This document shows positions 8,997 through 16,383 of a stretch of DNA of 44,944 nucleotides, one piece after another. Under the pieces are notes generated by a model that saw only the letters and a program-made list of their open reading frames with translations, ran no database searches and was not told the DNA's origin. The stretch is from an uncultured Arcobacter sp. (GTDB lineage Bacteria; Campylobacterota; Campylobacteria; Campylobacterales; Arcobacteraceae): assembly GCA_937860115.1 (NCBI GenBank), contig CALMBI010000091.1, forward strand, positions 1 to 44,944, read 5' to 3'. Both the position numbers and the translations under genes were made by a program. Numbering within the stretch: the first letter of the stretch is position 1; each line of letters opens with the position of its first letter.

Positions 8997-9643
8997 AAAC
9001 ATTTGCCATTATTGGGCTTGGAAAATTTGGCTATCACATAGCAGAAAGCTTGGTGCAACAAAAAGGTATGAATATAATCGCAGTCGATAATGATGAACAT
9101 AAAGTTCAAGAGATAAGTGAACATATCCAAAATGCTTTTGTTTTAGATAGCACCAATCCAAAAGCACTTGAAGAAGCTGGTATCTCAAACCTCGATACGG
9201 TTATTGTAAGTATTGGAGAAAATATAGAAGCGAGTATTTTAACAGTTATGGCTCTTAAAGATTTGGGAAATAAACATATCATTGCAAAAGCAATCACCCC
9301 AACACATGGGGAAATTTTGGCTAAAATTGGTGCTTTTAAAGTTGTTTATCCAGAAAAAGTAGCAGCGAAAAAACTTGTCAAAAATCTTATAGGGGATATA
9401 ACTGTTGATACGATTGATGTGAGTAATCATATCAAAGTGATTAAATTAATTGCAACAGAAAAAATTATTGGTAAGACACTTCATCAAATAGAAGAAGAGA
9501 ATCCAAAAATAAAAGCTATGGCACATAAATTTAATGGTGACTGGAATATATTTGATTCACATAAAGAGATACAAAAAGGGGATATGCTTGCATTTTATGG
9601 TGATAAAATTGATATGGATACCTTTTTTGAAATGATTTTTTAA
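8993..9643 (+). CDS. ktrA: KtrA/TrkA-type gating subunit (RCK domains)
   Basis: A 216-residue cytosolic protein: RCK_N domain with the dinucleotide fold (AIIGLGKFGYHIAE, GxGxxG at residues 8-13; the acidic residue after the second strand in AVDNDEH), then an RCK_C domain (HIKVIKLIATEKIIGKTLHQIE...GDMLAFYGD). A ring of such subunits opens the KtrB pore in response to ATP/ADP or NAD(H). The start is TTG at 8993, overlapping the ktrB TGA, with a strong GGGAGG 8 bases upstream. The single tandem RCK pair is the Ktr type, not the doubled TrkA of E. coli. Confidence 0.92.
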   Translation: MKTFAIIGLGKFGYHIAESLVQQKGMNIIAVDNDEHKVQEISEHIQNAFVLDSTNPKALEEAGISNLDTVIVSIGENIEASILTVMALKDLGNKHIIAKAITPTHGEILAKIGAFKVVYPEKVAAKKLVKNLIGDITVDTIDVSNHIKVIKLIATEKIIGKTLHQIEEENPKIKAMAHKFNGDWNIFDSHKEIQKGDMLAFYGDKIDMDTFFEMIF

Positions 9644-9653
9644 AGGGTTTTCT

Positions 9654-10031
9654 ATGAATTTAAAAGAGGTTATGTATGGATTTTTTCTTTTATTGGCATT
9701 AACATCAAATTTCACATTTTTTTATAGTTATCAATACACGCTTTTTGGATCAAATATTTTCCTTTTGGGTGTTGCAATTTTTTTTAATTTGATAATGGTT
9801 TTTAGGAAACTGAACGACGAACATCAGTTAGGTGCGGTGTTTTTATCAACATCAATCGTTGCATTATTGGAACTCATTTTAGCTGGTTTGATAGTTGTGT
9901 ATAGTTACTACTATTCTATTGAAAGTGAAGCATTTGCAAGTAGCGTCATTTCACTTTCAGGTGGAGCATTACTTGCAAATATAATCTCTGTTGGGATGTA
10001 TGTTATCTACACTATAAAATATAAAGCTTAA
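9654..10031 (+). CDS. Small four-helix membrane protein of the Ktr operon
   Basis: A 125-residue protein made almost wholly of four predicted membrane helices: about 8-27, 33-50, 62-86 and 98-120. The N-terminus MNLKEVMYGFFLLLALTSNF and the loop FRKLNDEHQLGAVFLSTS resemble an uncharacterised family that sits beside TrkA/KtrA genes in related bacteria (DUF6394-like, from memory and not verified). It starts 10 bases after ktrA with AAAGGG as ribosome-binding site. Co-transcription suggests a role in K+ transport, for example as an accessory membrane subunit; nothing in the sequence proves it. Confidence 0.75.
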   Translation: MNLKEVMYGFFLLLALTSNFTFFYSYQYTLFGSNIFLLGVAIFFNLIMVFRKLNDEHQLGAVFLSTSIVALLELILAGLIVVYSYYYSIESEAFASSVISLSGGALLANIISVGMYVIYTIKYKA

Positions 10032-10033
10032 AG

Positions 10034-10067
10034 AATATACAAAAAGTTTAGAATCTTTTTGTATATT
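10034..10067. terminator. Bidirectional terminator between the Ktr operon and msrA
   Basis: A perfect 13-bp inverted repeat (AATATACAAAAAG, 8-base loop, CTTTTTGTATATT) lies between the converging genes and covers the last codons of msrA. T-rich arms on either strand suit a shared Rho-independent terminator. Confidence 0.65.
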
Positions 10068-10593
10068 TATGGCAATAAGGTGCTTTGTTGTGTTTAAAGT
10101 AGTAGTCTTGATGATACTCTTCAGCTGCAAAAAATGGGGTATTTTTTGTAGAAATCAGTTTCGTTGCTATTTTATATCCCTTGGATTCTAAGATAGCTAT
10201 AAGTTTTTTTGCTACCTCTTTTTCATTTTCATCATTGTAAAAAATTGCACTTAAATATTGTTCTCCTATATCTGGACCTTGACCATTTTTTTGTGTTGGA
10301 TCGTGTATTTCAAAAAAGAGTTTTGCTAATGATTCAAATGAAACAACTTTTGAATCATAAGTGATTTTGACAACTTCAAGATGCCCAGTATTGCCATAAC
10401 AAACCTCTTTATAGCTTGGATTATTCACAGTTCCACCCATATATCCACTTACAGCACTTTTAACACCATTGAGTTTTTCGAAATGATATTCAACTCCCCA
10501 AAAACAACCGCCTGCAAAATAGGCATTTTTTATATTTTCCATTTTAGCTCCATATAGATTGAGTGTAATTAAAACTAATAATAGATATTTCAT
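10048..10593 (-). CDS. msrA: Peptide methionine sulfoxide reductase MsrA, with signal peptide
   Basis: A 181-residue MsrA that reduces the S form of methionine sulfoxide. The catalytic GCFWG follows NAYFAGG near residue 29; GYMGGTVNNPSYKEVCYGNTGH, FFEIHDPTQKNGQGPDIGEQYLSAIF and AEEYHQDYY are all conserved. The first 16 residues (MKYLLLVLITLNLYGA) look like a signal peptide, suggesting periplasmic action. An internal ATG at 10542 (Met18), directly after that segment, has GGAG six bases upstream, whereas the outer ATG has no good ribosome-binding site, so a cytosolic form may also be made. The outer ATG overlaps the msrB stop by one base (TAATG). Confidence 0.93.
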   Translation of the reverse strand: MKYLLLVLITLNLYGAKMENIKNAYFAGGCFWGVEYHFEKLNGVKSAVSGYMGGTVNNPSYKEVCYGNTGHLEVVKITYDSKVVSFESLAKLFFEIHDPTQKNGQGPDIGEQYLSAIFYNDENEKEVAKKLIAILESKGYKIATKLISTKNTPFFAAEEYHQDYYFKHNKAPYCHKYTKRF

Positions 10594-11009
10594 TAGTCTT
10601 TTTTAAAGTTGATTGAAACAGAATTTACACAATGTCTAGTGTTTTTTGAGGTAAATCCTTCACCTTTGAAAACATGCCCAAGATGTCCACCACATTTAGC
10701 ACAAACAATCTCTACTCTTCTTCCATCTGCATCAGGAATCTCTTTGACCGCACCTTTGATAGCATCATCAAAACTTGGCCATCCTGTACCACTATTGAAT
10801 TTTGCATTAGATTTGAAAAGTGGGCTATTGCACTTTTTGCAAGTGTATGTTCCATCTTCTTTGTGATTGTAGTATTCACCACTAAAAGCTCTTTCTGTTC
10901 CTTTGTTTTCAATCACATGTTTTTCAAAATCATTTAATTCATTGTATTTCATTTTATCTCCTCCACTCATAATTGATATGATAGTTGCTATTAATAGTAT
11001 ATTTTTCAT
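10593..11009 (-). CDS. msrB: Peptide methionine sulfoxide reductase MsrB
   Basis: A 138-residue MsrB that reduces the R form of methionine sulfoxide. It has the two zinc-binding CxxC pairs (CKKCNSPLF and CAKCGGHLGHVF), FNSGTGWPSF, and the catalytic Cys in NTRHCVNSVSINF. The first 19 residues (MKNILLIATIISIMSGGDK) resemble a short signal sequence. An internal ATG at 10952 (Met20) is preceded by GGAGGAG, much the best ribosome-binding site here, while the ATG at 11009 has none and lies a few bases after a TATACAAT box. The annotated start is therefore uncertain: a 119-residue cytosolic product from 10952 is at least as likely. Confidence 0.92.
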   Translation of the reverse strand: MKNILLIATIISIMSGGDKMKYNELNDFEKHVIENKGTERAFSGEYYNHKEDGTYTCKKCNSPLFKSNAKFNSGTGWPSFDDAIKGAVKEIPDADGRRVEIVCAKCGGHLGHVFKGEGFTSKNTRHCVNSVSINFKKD

Positions 11010-11079
11010 GAGTAAATTGTATATAAAGAGATTGAAAAGTTATGATAATCTTTAAGTTACAAAAAAGAATTTATATACT

Positions 11080-11466
11080 TTAAAGAGTTTCTTTTTTGAT
11101 ATAAATTTGGGTACAAAATTCACCGTTAAGATCGGTGCAAATATCTATCGTTATCCCCATCTGTTCTATTTGTTTTGTAAAGTGAGTTACATTTTTTATT
11201 AATGGAGCATTATTATAAGATACAATTTGATCACGAATTTGTAGAGAATTTAAAGTGGAATCATTTTTTATTTTGTATTCTAAAAAATGTCTAGTTGTTT
11301 CAAAATCAAGTTTTGTGATTGTTTGATGATAGGTAAAATCCTCTTTTTGAGTAAGATGAAAAAGAATTGAATATCCACTATAAAGTAAAATAGCACCTAT
11401 AATAGAACTGAGTAACACTTCCAAAAGAGTAAATGATCTTTTAGTTTGCAAAGGAAAAATACTCAC
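11080..11466 (-). CDS. Prepilin-type N-terminal methylation domain protein (first pseudopilin-like)
   Basis: A 128-residue protein with a short basic leader, then SFTLLEVLLSSIIGAILLYSGYSILF, the type IV prepilin N-terminal helix including the conserved Glu at +5. The residue before the cleavage-site Phe is Ser, where Gly is usual. The rest is a small soluble domain with two cysteines near the C-terminus (CTDLNGEFC), as in many pseudopilin-like proteins. The start is GTG at 11466, inside the end of the preceding prepilin-like gene (26-base overlap). It may be a minor pilin of a type IV pilus or type II-like machine; no assembly genes are in the window. Confidence 0.7.
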   Translation of the reverse strand: MSIFPLQTKRSFTLLEVLLSSIIGAILLYSGYSILFHLTQKEDFTYHQTITKLDFETTRHFLEYKIKNDSTLNSLQIRDQIVSYNNAPLIKNVTHFTKQIEQMGITIDICTDLNGEFCTQIYIKKETL

Positions 11467-11674
11467 TATTTATTATTGTAGTAGTTCGTAAAAAATTATT
11501 ATGACTATTTTGTAGTTCTTGATATGTTTGTTGTTTAAGTGGGTTTGTTATAAATTGGTTATAGCCACTTATTATTACGGATAAAATAACAAGTGCCAAA
11601 AGTGTTTCAACAAGAGTGAAACTACTTTTTGCTAAGTTCGCAGGCTTTCTCATAAGCACTTTTGATAGCTTCAA
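11441..11674 (-). CDS. Short prepilin-like protein (second pseudopilin-like)
   Basis: At most 77 residues. A basic leader (RKPANLAK) precedes SSFTLVETLLALVILSVIIS, a prepilin N-terminal helix with Glu at +5 and again Ser at -1. Only about 40 residues follow, so this is either a very small minor pilin or a shortened one. Possible starts are TTG 11674, GTG 11659 and ATG 11653, all inside the 3' end of proC in another frame; none has a good ribosome-binding site, so translation may be coupled to proC. It overlaps the next prepilin-like gene by 26 bases, which argues for joint expression. Confidence 0.6.
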   Translation of the reverse strand: MKLSKVLMRKPANLAKSSFTLVETLLALVILSVIISGYNQFITNPLKQQTYQELQNSHNNFLRTTTIINSEYFSFAN

Positions 11675-12392
11675 TCATCCCACTTCGAACACCATTTTTT
11701 TCGATAGTTGCATACCCCGCAGCTGTTGTGCCACCTGGGCTCATCACAGAGTCTTTTATCTCACTTGGTTTGGCATTTGCTATCATTGGTGCAAATCCAC
11801 TAAAAAGTCCTTGAACGAGTCTATTTGCATCTGCTCTTGCAAGTCCAGCATTTACTCCACCATCACTGAGTGCCTCAGCAATAAGTGCTAAAAATGCTGG
11901 ACCACTTCCAGCTACTGCTGTTGCTATATCTATCTCTTTTTCTGTTTTGAGCCAAAGCGTTTCTCCAATATTGCTAAATATCTCTATTGCTTCAGCTTTC
12001 AAAGCTTCATCACCTGTAAGTGTCGTCATCGATTTTTGATAACTTGCAGCCACATTTGGCATCGCTCTGATATAGCTTTTTGCTTTGATTTTCTCTTGTA
12101 AAGTTTCAAGTTTTGTTCCTGCTAAAACAGAGTACAAACTATTTGCACACCCTTGTAGTTTTGGGCTCAGATCCTCTAAAGAGTTTGGTTTCACACAAAG
12201 AATAATATCTTTGCCTTCGATGTTGAGTGATTCGTTTAGTGGATATATGTTTAATTCATTTATCTCTTTTTTTAAAGCATCCAATGAGCTTTCATTTCTT
12301 CCATACACTTCAAGTGTGTATTTTCCGACAAGCCCTTTTATCATAGCTTTTGCCATATTTCCATTTCCGATAAATGTGAGTGTTTTTTTCAA
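11622..12392 (-). CDS. proC: Pyrroline-5-carboxylate reductase
   Basis: A 256-residue enzyme for the last step of proline synthesis, reducing pyrroline-5-carboxylate with NAD(P)H. The N-terminal Rossmann fold starts with TFIGNGNMAKAMIKGL. The C-terminal family signature is clear: AVAGSGPAFLALIAEALSDGG and DSVMSPGGTTAAGYATIEKNG. The start is TTG at 12392, with AAGGA eight bases upstream on the minus strand. Its end overlaps the second prepilin-like gene, so the three genes probably form one transcript. Confidence 0.95.
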   Translation of the reverse strand: MKKTLTFIGNGNMAKAMIKGLVGKYTLEVYGRNESSLDALKKEINELNIYPLNESLNIEGKDIILCVKPNSLEDLSPKLQGCANSLYSVLAGTKLETLQEKIKAKSYIRAMPNVAASYQKSMTTLTGDEALKAEAIEIFSNIGETLWLKTEKEIDIATAVAGSGPAFLALIAEALSDGGVNAGLARADANRLVQGLFSGFAPMIANAKPSEIKDSVMSPGGTTAAGYATIEKNGVRSGMIEAIKSAYEKACELSKK

Positions 12393-12476
12393 ATTGAGAT
12401 TCCTTATGGTTGATAAAAATATCGCTTATTGTATCGGTTAGAGAATTAAACTATCTATAAATAGAGGAATTTTGTG

Positions 12477-12482
12477 TATAAT
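12477..12482 (+). promoter_or_regulatory. -10 box of the uvrA promoter
   Basis: TTTTGTGTATAATATT contains TATAAT at 12477-12482 with an upstream TG, an extended -10 promoter. The leader would be about 30 bases, with GGGA before the uvrA ATG at 12521. No SOS box was recognised nearby. Confidence 0.6.
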
Positions 12483-12520
12483 ATTCGGTTTTTTAAATTA
12501 ATGATAACAACGGGAAAACA

Positions 12521-15328
12521 ATGACAGATACAATAAAAATATTTAATGCAAATGAAAACAATCTCAAAAATATCTCACTAGAGATACCAAAAAATAAGCT
12601 TATAGTTTTTACAGGACTCAGTGGAAGTGGGAAGTCAACTCTAGCTTTTGATACACTTTATGCTGAGGGGCAAAGAAGATATATTGAGAGTTTATCGGCT
12701 TATGCAAGACAGTTTTTGGGAAAAGTTGGAAAGCCAGATGTTGAGAGAATTGAGGGGCTTACTCCTGCTATTGCGATTGATCAAAAAACAACCTCAAAAA
12801 ATCCACGAAGTACAGTTGGGACTATCACAGAGATATACGATTATTTAAGACTTTTATATGCAAGAGTAGGGGTGCAACATTGTCATAAATGTGGAAAAAA
12901 AATCTCAAAAATGTCAAGTAGTGATGTTATTGAGCAGGTTTTATCTCTTCCTGATGAATCTAAAATTGTTATCTTAGCTCCACTTGTAAATCGTAAAAAA
13001 GGGACATTTGCTGATTTGTTTGATTCGATGAGAGCAAAAGGATATGTAAGAGCGATGGTTGATGGTGTGATGGTACGACTTGATGAAGAGATAGACCTTG
13101 GAAAGTCCCAAATGCACACGATTAAAGTGGTGATTGATAGAGTTGTAGTCAAAGATGAAAATCGCCAAAGAATCGCTGAAGGTGTAGAAAAGGGACTTAA
13201 AGAGAGTTTTGGAGAGCTTGAGATTGATGTACTTAATCATGAAGAGGTTGGAACTGAAGCACATATCCATTATAGTGAGCATATGGCTTGCTTTGATTGT
13301 AAAATCTCTTTTGAACCACTAGAACCACTGAGCTTTTCATTTAACTCTCCAAAAGGTGCTTGTCCATCATGTGATGGGCTAGGTATAAGATATGCACTTG
13401 ATATGAAAAAAGTGATAAATGAGGAACTTTCTATCGATGAAGGTGCTATTAAAGTTATCTATGGATTTAATAAAGGGTTTTATTTTAAGATGCTTCAAGC
13501 ATATTGTGAAGAGGCAAAAATAAATACAAAAATACCATTTAAAGAGCTTGAATCACATCAGAGAGGGGCTATTTTACATGGAGGTGTTGAGGAGTTCTCT
13601 TTCTTTTGGAAAAGACATAAACTTACTCGTACTTGGGAAGGGATTACAAAAATCGCTTATGATATGATTAAGTCAGAGAGTGATAGTGAAGAGTATATGA
13701 GTGAAAAAAAATGTGATAGTTGCGGTGGATATAGATTAAAGCCAGCAAGTTTAAGTGTAATGGTTGCTGATAAAAAAATCAGTGATATTTTAGATATGCC
13801 GATTGAAGATAGCCATATTTTTTTCCACAACGATGAAAACTTTGCCCATTTCAATACTCAACATAAGATGATTTCAACTCCTATTTTAAAAGAGATAAAA
13901 GAGAGAATATTTTTCCTTTTTGATGTGGGGCTTGGATATATCACTTTAGGGCGAGATGCACGAACAATTAGTGGTGGAGAAGCTCAAAGGATACGAGTTG
14001 CTAGTCAAATAGGAAGTGGGCTTACAGGGGTGTTGTATGTACTAGATGAGCCAAGTATTGGACTTCATGAAAGAGATACTGCTAAACTTATCAAAACTCT
14101 TTTAGCTCTTAGAGATAAAGGAAATACTGTTATCGTTGTGGAACACGATAAAGAAACTATGGAAGCTGCTGATTTTATCGTGGATATCGGACCAAATGCT
14201 GGAAAATTTGGTGGAGAGGTCGTATTTAGTGGAACGATGGAGGAACTACTCAAATCAAATACACTCACAGCTGATTATTTAAGTGGACGAAAAGAGATTA
14301 AATACTACAAAAGACGACCACAGGAGGAGTGGATAGAGATACACAATGTAAACCTGAATAATATTAAAAATTTAAGTGCAAAAATTCCACTTAAAAACCT
14401 TGTAGCAGTAACTGGAGTAAGTGGAAGTGGAAAATCTTCACTTATTTTGCAAACACTTTTACCAGTAGCTAAAGAGCTTTTAAATCATGCAAGAAAAGTG
14501 AATAAAGTAGATGGTGTAAGCATTGAAGGTTTAGAAAAACTTGATAAAGTAATCTACCTTGACCAATCTCCAATAGGAAGAACTCCACGAAGTAATCCAG
14601 CAACTTATACAGGACTTATGGATGATTTACGAAAACTTTTTACAGAAACTAAAGAAGCAAAACTTAGAGGGTATCAAGTGGGAAGATTTAGTTTCAATGT
14701 AAAAGGTGGACGATGTGAGAAATGTCAAGGTGAGGGGGAGCTTAAAATTGAGATGCACTTCTTACCTGATATTATGGTCGTTTGTGAAGAGTGTCGTGGG
14801 AAAAGGTACAATGCCCAAACTTTAGAGATACTCTATCGTGGGAAATCGATAGCTGATGTACTTGAAATGAGTGTAACAGAAGCGTATGATTTTTTTGTAA
14901 AAGTGCCAAAACTCCATCAAAAACTCAAAACTCTTATCGATGTTGGGCTTGGATATATCACATTGGGGCAAAATGCAGTAACTCTTAGTGGTGGGGAAGC
15001 TCAAAGGATAAAACTAAGTAAAGAACTTAGTAAAAAAGATACAGGGAACACTTTGTATGTCCTTGATGAGCCAACGACTGGACTTCACTTTGCAGATGTT
15101 GATAGATTAACAGGAGTGCTCCATCATCTTGTTGATATGGGAAATAGTGTGATAGTGATTGAACATAATCTTGATGTTGTAAGAAATGCTGATTATGTTA
15201 TCGATATGGGATATGAAGGTGGAGCAAAAGGTGGTCAAATCATCGCTTTAGGGACACCAGAAGAGGTAGCTGCTACCAATGGTGAAACAGGCAGTTATAC
15301 TGGATATTATCTAGCTAAAGAGTTATAA
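12521..15328 (+). CDS. uvrA: Excinuclease ABC subunit A
   Basis: A 935-residue damage-recognition ATPase of nucleotide excision repair. Two ABC modules are present: Walker A motifs GLSGSGKST (32-40) and GVSGSGKSS, signature motifs ISGGEAQRI and LSGGEAQRI, and Walker B regions VLYVLDEPSIGLH and TLYVLDEPTTGLH. Zinc modules are visible: CHKCGKK, CPSCDGLG with an upstream CFDC, CDSCGG, and CEKCQGEGELK with CEECRGKRY, the last being essential for damage binding in other UvrA proteins. Length is normal. The gene is followed after one base by a Nudix hydrolase. Confidence 0.97.
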   Translation: MTDTIKIFNANENNLKNISLEIPKNKLIVFTGLSGSGKSTLAFDTLYAEGQRRYIESLSAYARQFLGKVGKPDVERIEGLTPAIAIDQKTTSKNPRSTVGTITEIYDYLRLLYARVGVQHCHKCGKKISKMSSSDVIEQVLSLPDESKIVILAPLVNRKKGTFADLFDSMRAKGYVRAMVDGVMVRLDEEIDLGKSQMHTIKVVIDRVVVKDENRQRIAEGVEKGLKESFGELEIDVLNHEEVGTEAHIHYSEHMACFDCKISFEPLEPLSFSFNSPKGACPSCDGLGIRYALDMKKVINEELSIDEGAIKVIYGFNKGFYFKMLQAYCEEAKINTKIPFKELESHQRGAILHGGVEEFSFFWKRHKLTRTWEGITKIAYDMIKSESDSEEYMSEKKCDSCGGYRLKPASLSVMVADKKISDILDMPIEDSHIFFHNDENFAHFNTQHKMISTPILKEIKERIFFLFDVGLGYITLGRDARTISGGEAQRIRVASQIGSGLTGVLYVLDEPSIGLHERDTAKLIKTLLALRDKGNTVIVVEHDKETMEAADFIVDIGPNAGKFGGEVVFSGTMEELLKSNTLTADYLSGRKEIKYYKRRPQEEWIEIHNVNLNNIKNLSAKIPLKNLVAVTGVSGSGKSSLILQTLLPVAKELLNHARKVNKVDGVSIEGLEKLDKVIYLDQSPIGRTPRSNPATYTGLMDDLRKLFTETKEAKLRGYQVGRFSFNVKGGRCEKCQGEGELKIEMHFLPDIMVVCEECRGKRYNAQTLEILYRGKSIADVLEMSVTEAYDFFVKVPKLHQKLKTLIDVGLGYITLGQNAVTLSGGEAQRIKLSKELSKKDTGNTLYVLDEPTTGLHFADVDRLTGVLHHLVDMGNSVIVIEHNLDVVRNADYVIDMGYEGGAKGGQIIALGTPEEVAATNGETGSYTGYYLAKEL

Positions 15329-15329
15329 G

Positions 15330-15917
15330 ATGGCGACAAGAATAGAATTTGGTAAATTATCACAAACAAAGAAAAATGCTGTATTTTTAGCTATTTATAC
15401 AAATGAAATCGCTCCTTGGAAATACTTTATGGATGAGATGAAACACACGATTTGCCCTGGAGTTATTATGATTGATCGTTGGGATGGACGGATTGGATTT
15501 CCTGGAGGTACACTTGAAGATGGAGAGCCTTTGCAAGATGCACTTGTAAGAGAAATATATGAAGAGATTGGAATAAGAGTAAAACTTAATAAAGTGCAAG
15601 AAGTTGTCTCTTTTGAGAGTGAAAAGATTGTGACTCATCTTTATGCTTTGTGTGTACATGAGGTGGAGTTTCTACATATTTATTATCATATACTTAACAA
15701 TTTTGGAAGATCTATTTTAAAGCATGCTTATGAAGATAAAGATGAATCCCATTTTATGTCAGAGATCACAGGGATCAAAATAGTGCCTATTATCAAACAC
15801 AATAATAAAGGGATCAACAAATTCTTGCAAGGGAGTTTCGCTGGAAGTTCTAAAGAGGATATGTTGGTGTTTTTGGAAGAGACTTTAAAACTTGATCTAA
15901 CAACTATTCTTGAATAG
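15330..15917 (+). CDS. Nudix hydrolase resembling NUDT16 (RNA decapping / inosine diphosphatase group)
   Basis: A 195-residue protein with a perfect Nudix box at residues 60-82 (G60, E66, R74, E75, E78, E79, G81). The preceding DRWDGRIGFPGG and the spacing recall the NUDT16 family, which in animals removes caps from RNA and cleaves (deoxy)inosine diphosphate; the substrate here is unknown. The C-terminal half (VHEVEFLHIYYHILNNFGRS...) is unlike RppH. It begins one base after the uvrA stop, so it is likely co-translated with uvrA, consistent with, but not proof of, nucleotide-pool cleaning. Its 3' end overlaps the converging WaaC-like gene by 14 bases. Confidence 0.8.
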   Translation: MATRIEFGKLSQTKKNAVFLAIYTNEIAPWKYFMDEMKHTICPGVIMIDRWDGRIGFPGGTLEDGEPLQDALVREIYEEIGIRVKLNKVQEVVSFESEKIVTHLYALCVHEVEFLHIYYHILNNFGRSILKHAYEDKDESHFMSEITGIKIVPIIKHNNKGINKFLQGSFAGSSKEDMLVFLEETLKLDLTTILE

Positions 15918-16383
15918 CTTCATCAAGAGTTTTTTTTTCAAAACCAAATGTTTTAGCTAAAAGCTTAAACGTAAGTTCTCTCTTCGTTTGAGTATTGTTA
16001 TAGGGGATAGTTTCATCATAGAGTTTTGAGATGATTTTTCCCATAAATCCTTCCTTTTGAAAACCAGCAGTTTTTCCTGATAAAAGATAGGTAGAAAGTG
16101 CTGACTTTAGACTTCCCTCAGTATCTACAGCAATGTCATATTTTCCTTTTTTAGCATGAGATTTTAGTTTTGAATAATACAAGTTGAGATCAGCTAACCT
16201 AAATTGACTTGCATGGAGAGGAAAAATATGAGCGAACGAATTTGATTCTAAATTTTCTGTAGGGTAATGATTGCAATAAATATCAATATTAGGATTGATG
16301 ATCTCTTCGTTTATAAAAGGTAAACATTCTATTATTGTCTGAATTTCTGAAGAATCTTGAAGATTAACTATTGTAATATTCAA
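15904..16383 (-). CDS. Truncated WaaC-like (GT9 heptosyltransferase) N-terminal domain
   Basis: A 159-residue protein resembling only the first Rossmann domain of lipopolysaccharide heptosyltransferase I: KYDIAVDTEGSLKSALSTYL and SGKTAGFQKEGFMGKIISKLYDE match the family's YDLVIDLQGLLKSAL...GFDR..ARE..ASLFYD region. The N-terminal acceptor loop (usually RLSSLGD) is replaced by NLQDSSEIQ, and the whole C-terminal domain that binds ADP-heptose is missing, so normal catalysis is unlikely. In H. pylori a full waaC follows ferredoxin and ppx in the same order, which supports descent from waaC. Its ATG overlaps the ppx stop (ATGA). It may be a relic or a repurposed domain. Confidence 0.65.
   Translation of the reverse strand: MNITIVNLQDSSEIQTIIECLPFINEEIINPNIDIYCNHYPTENLESNSFAHIFPLHASQFRLADLNLYYSKLKSHAKKGKYDIAVDTEGSLKSALSTYLLSGKTAGFQKEGFMGKIISKLYDETIPYNNTQTKRELTFKLLAKTFGFEKKTLDEAIQE

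Noticed and set aside
8657..9130. 157-codon minus-strand frame under ktrB/ktrA
   Set aside because: It lies opposite well-conserved transporter motifs and resembles no protein; a shadow frame.
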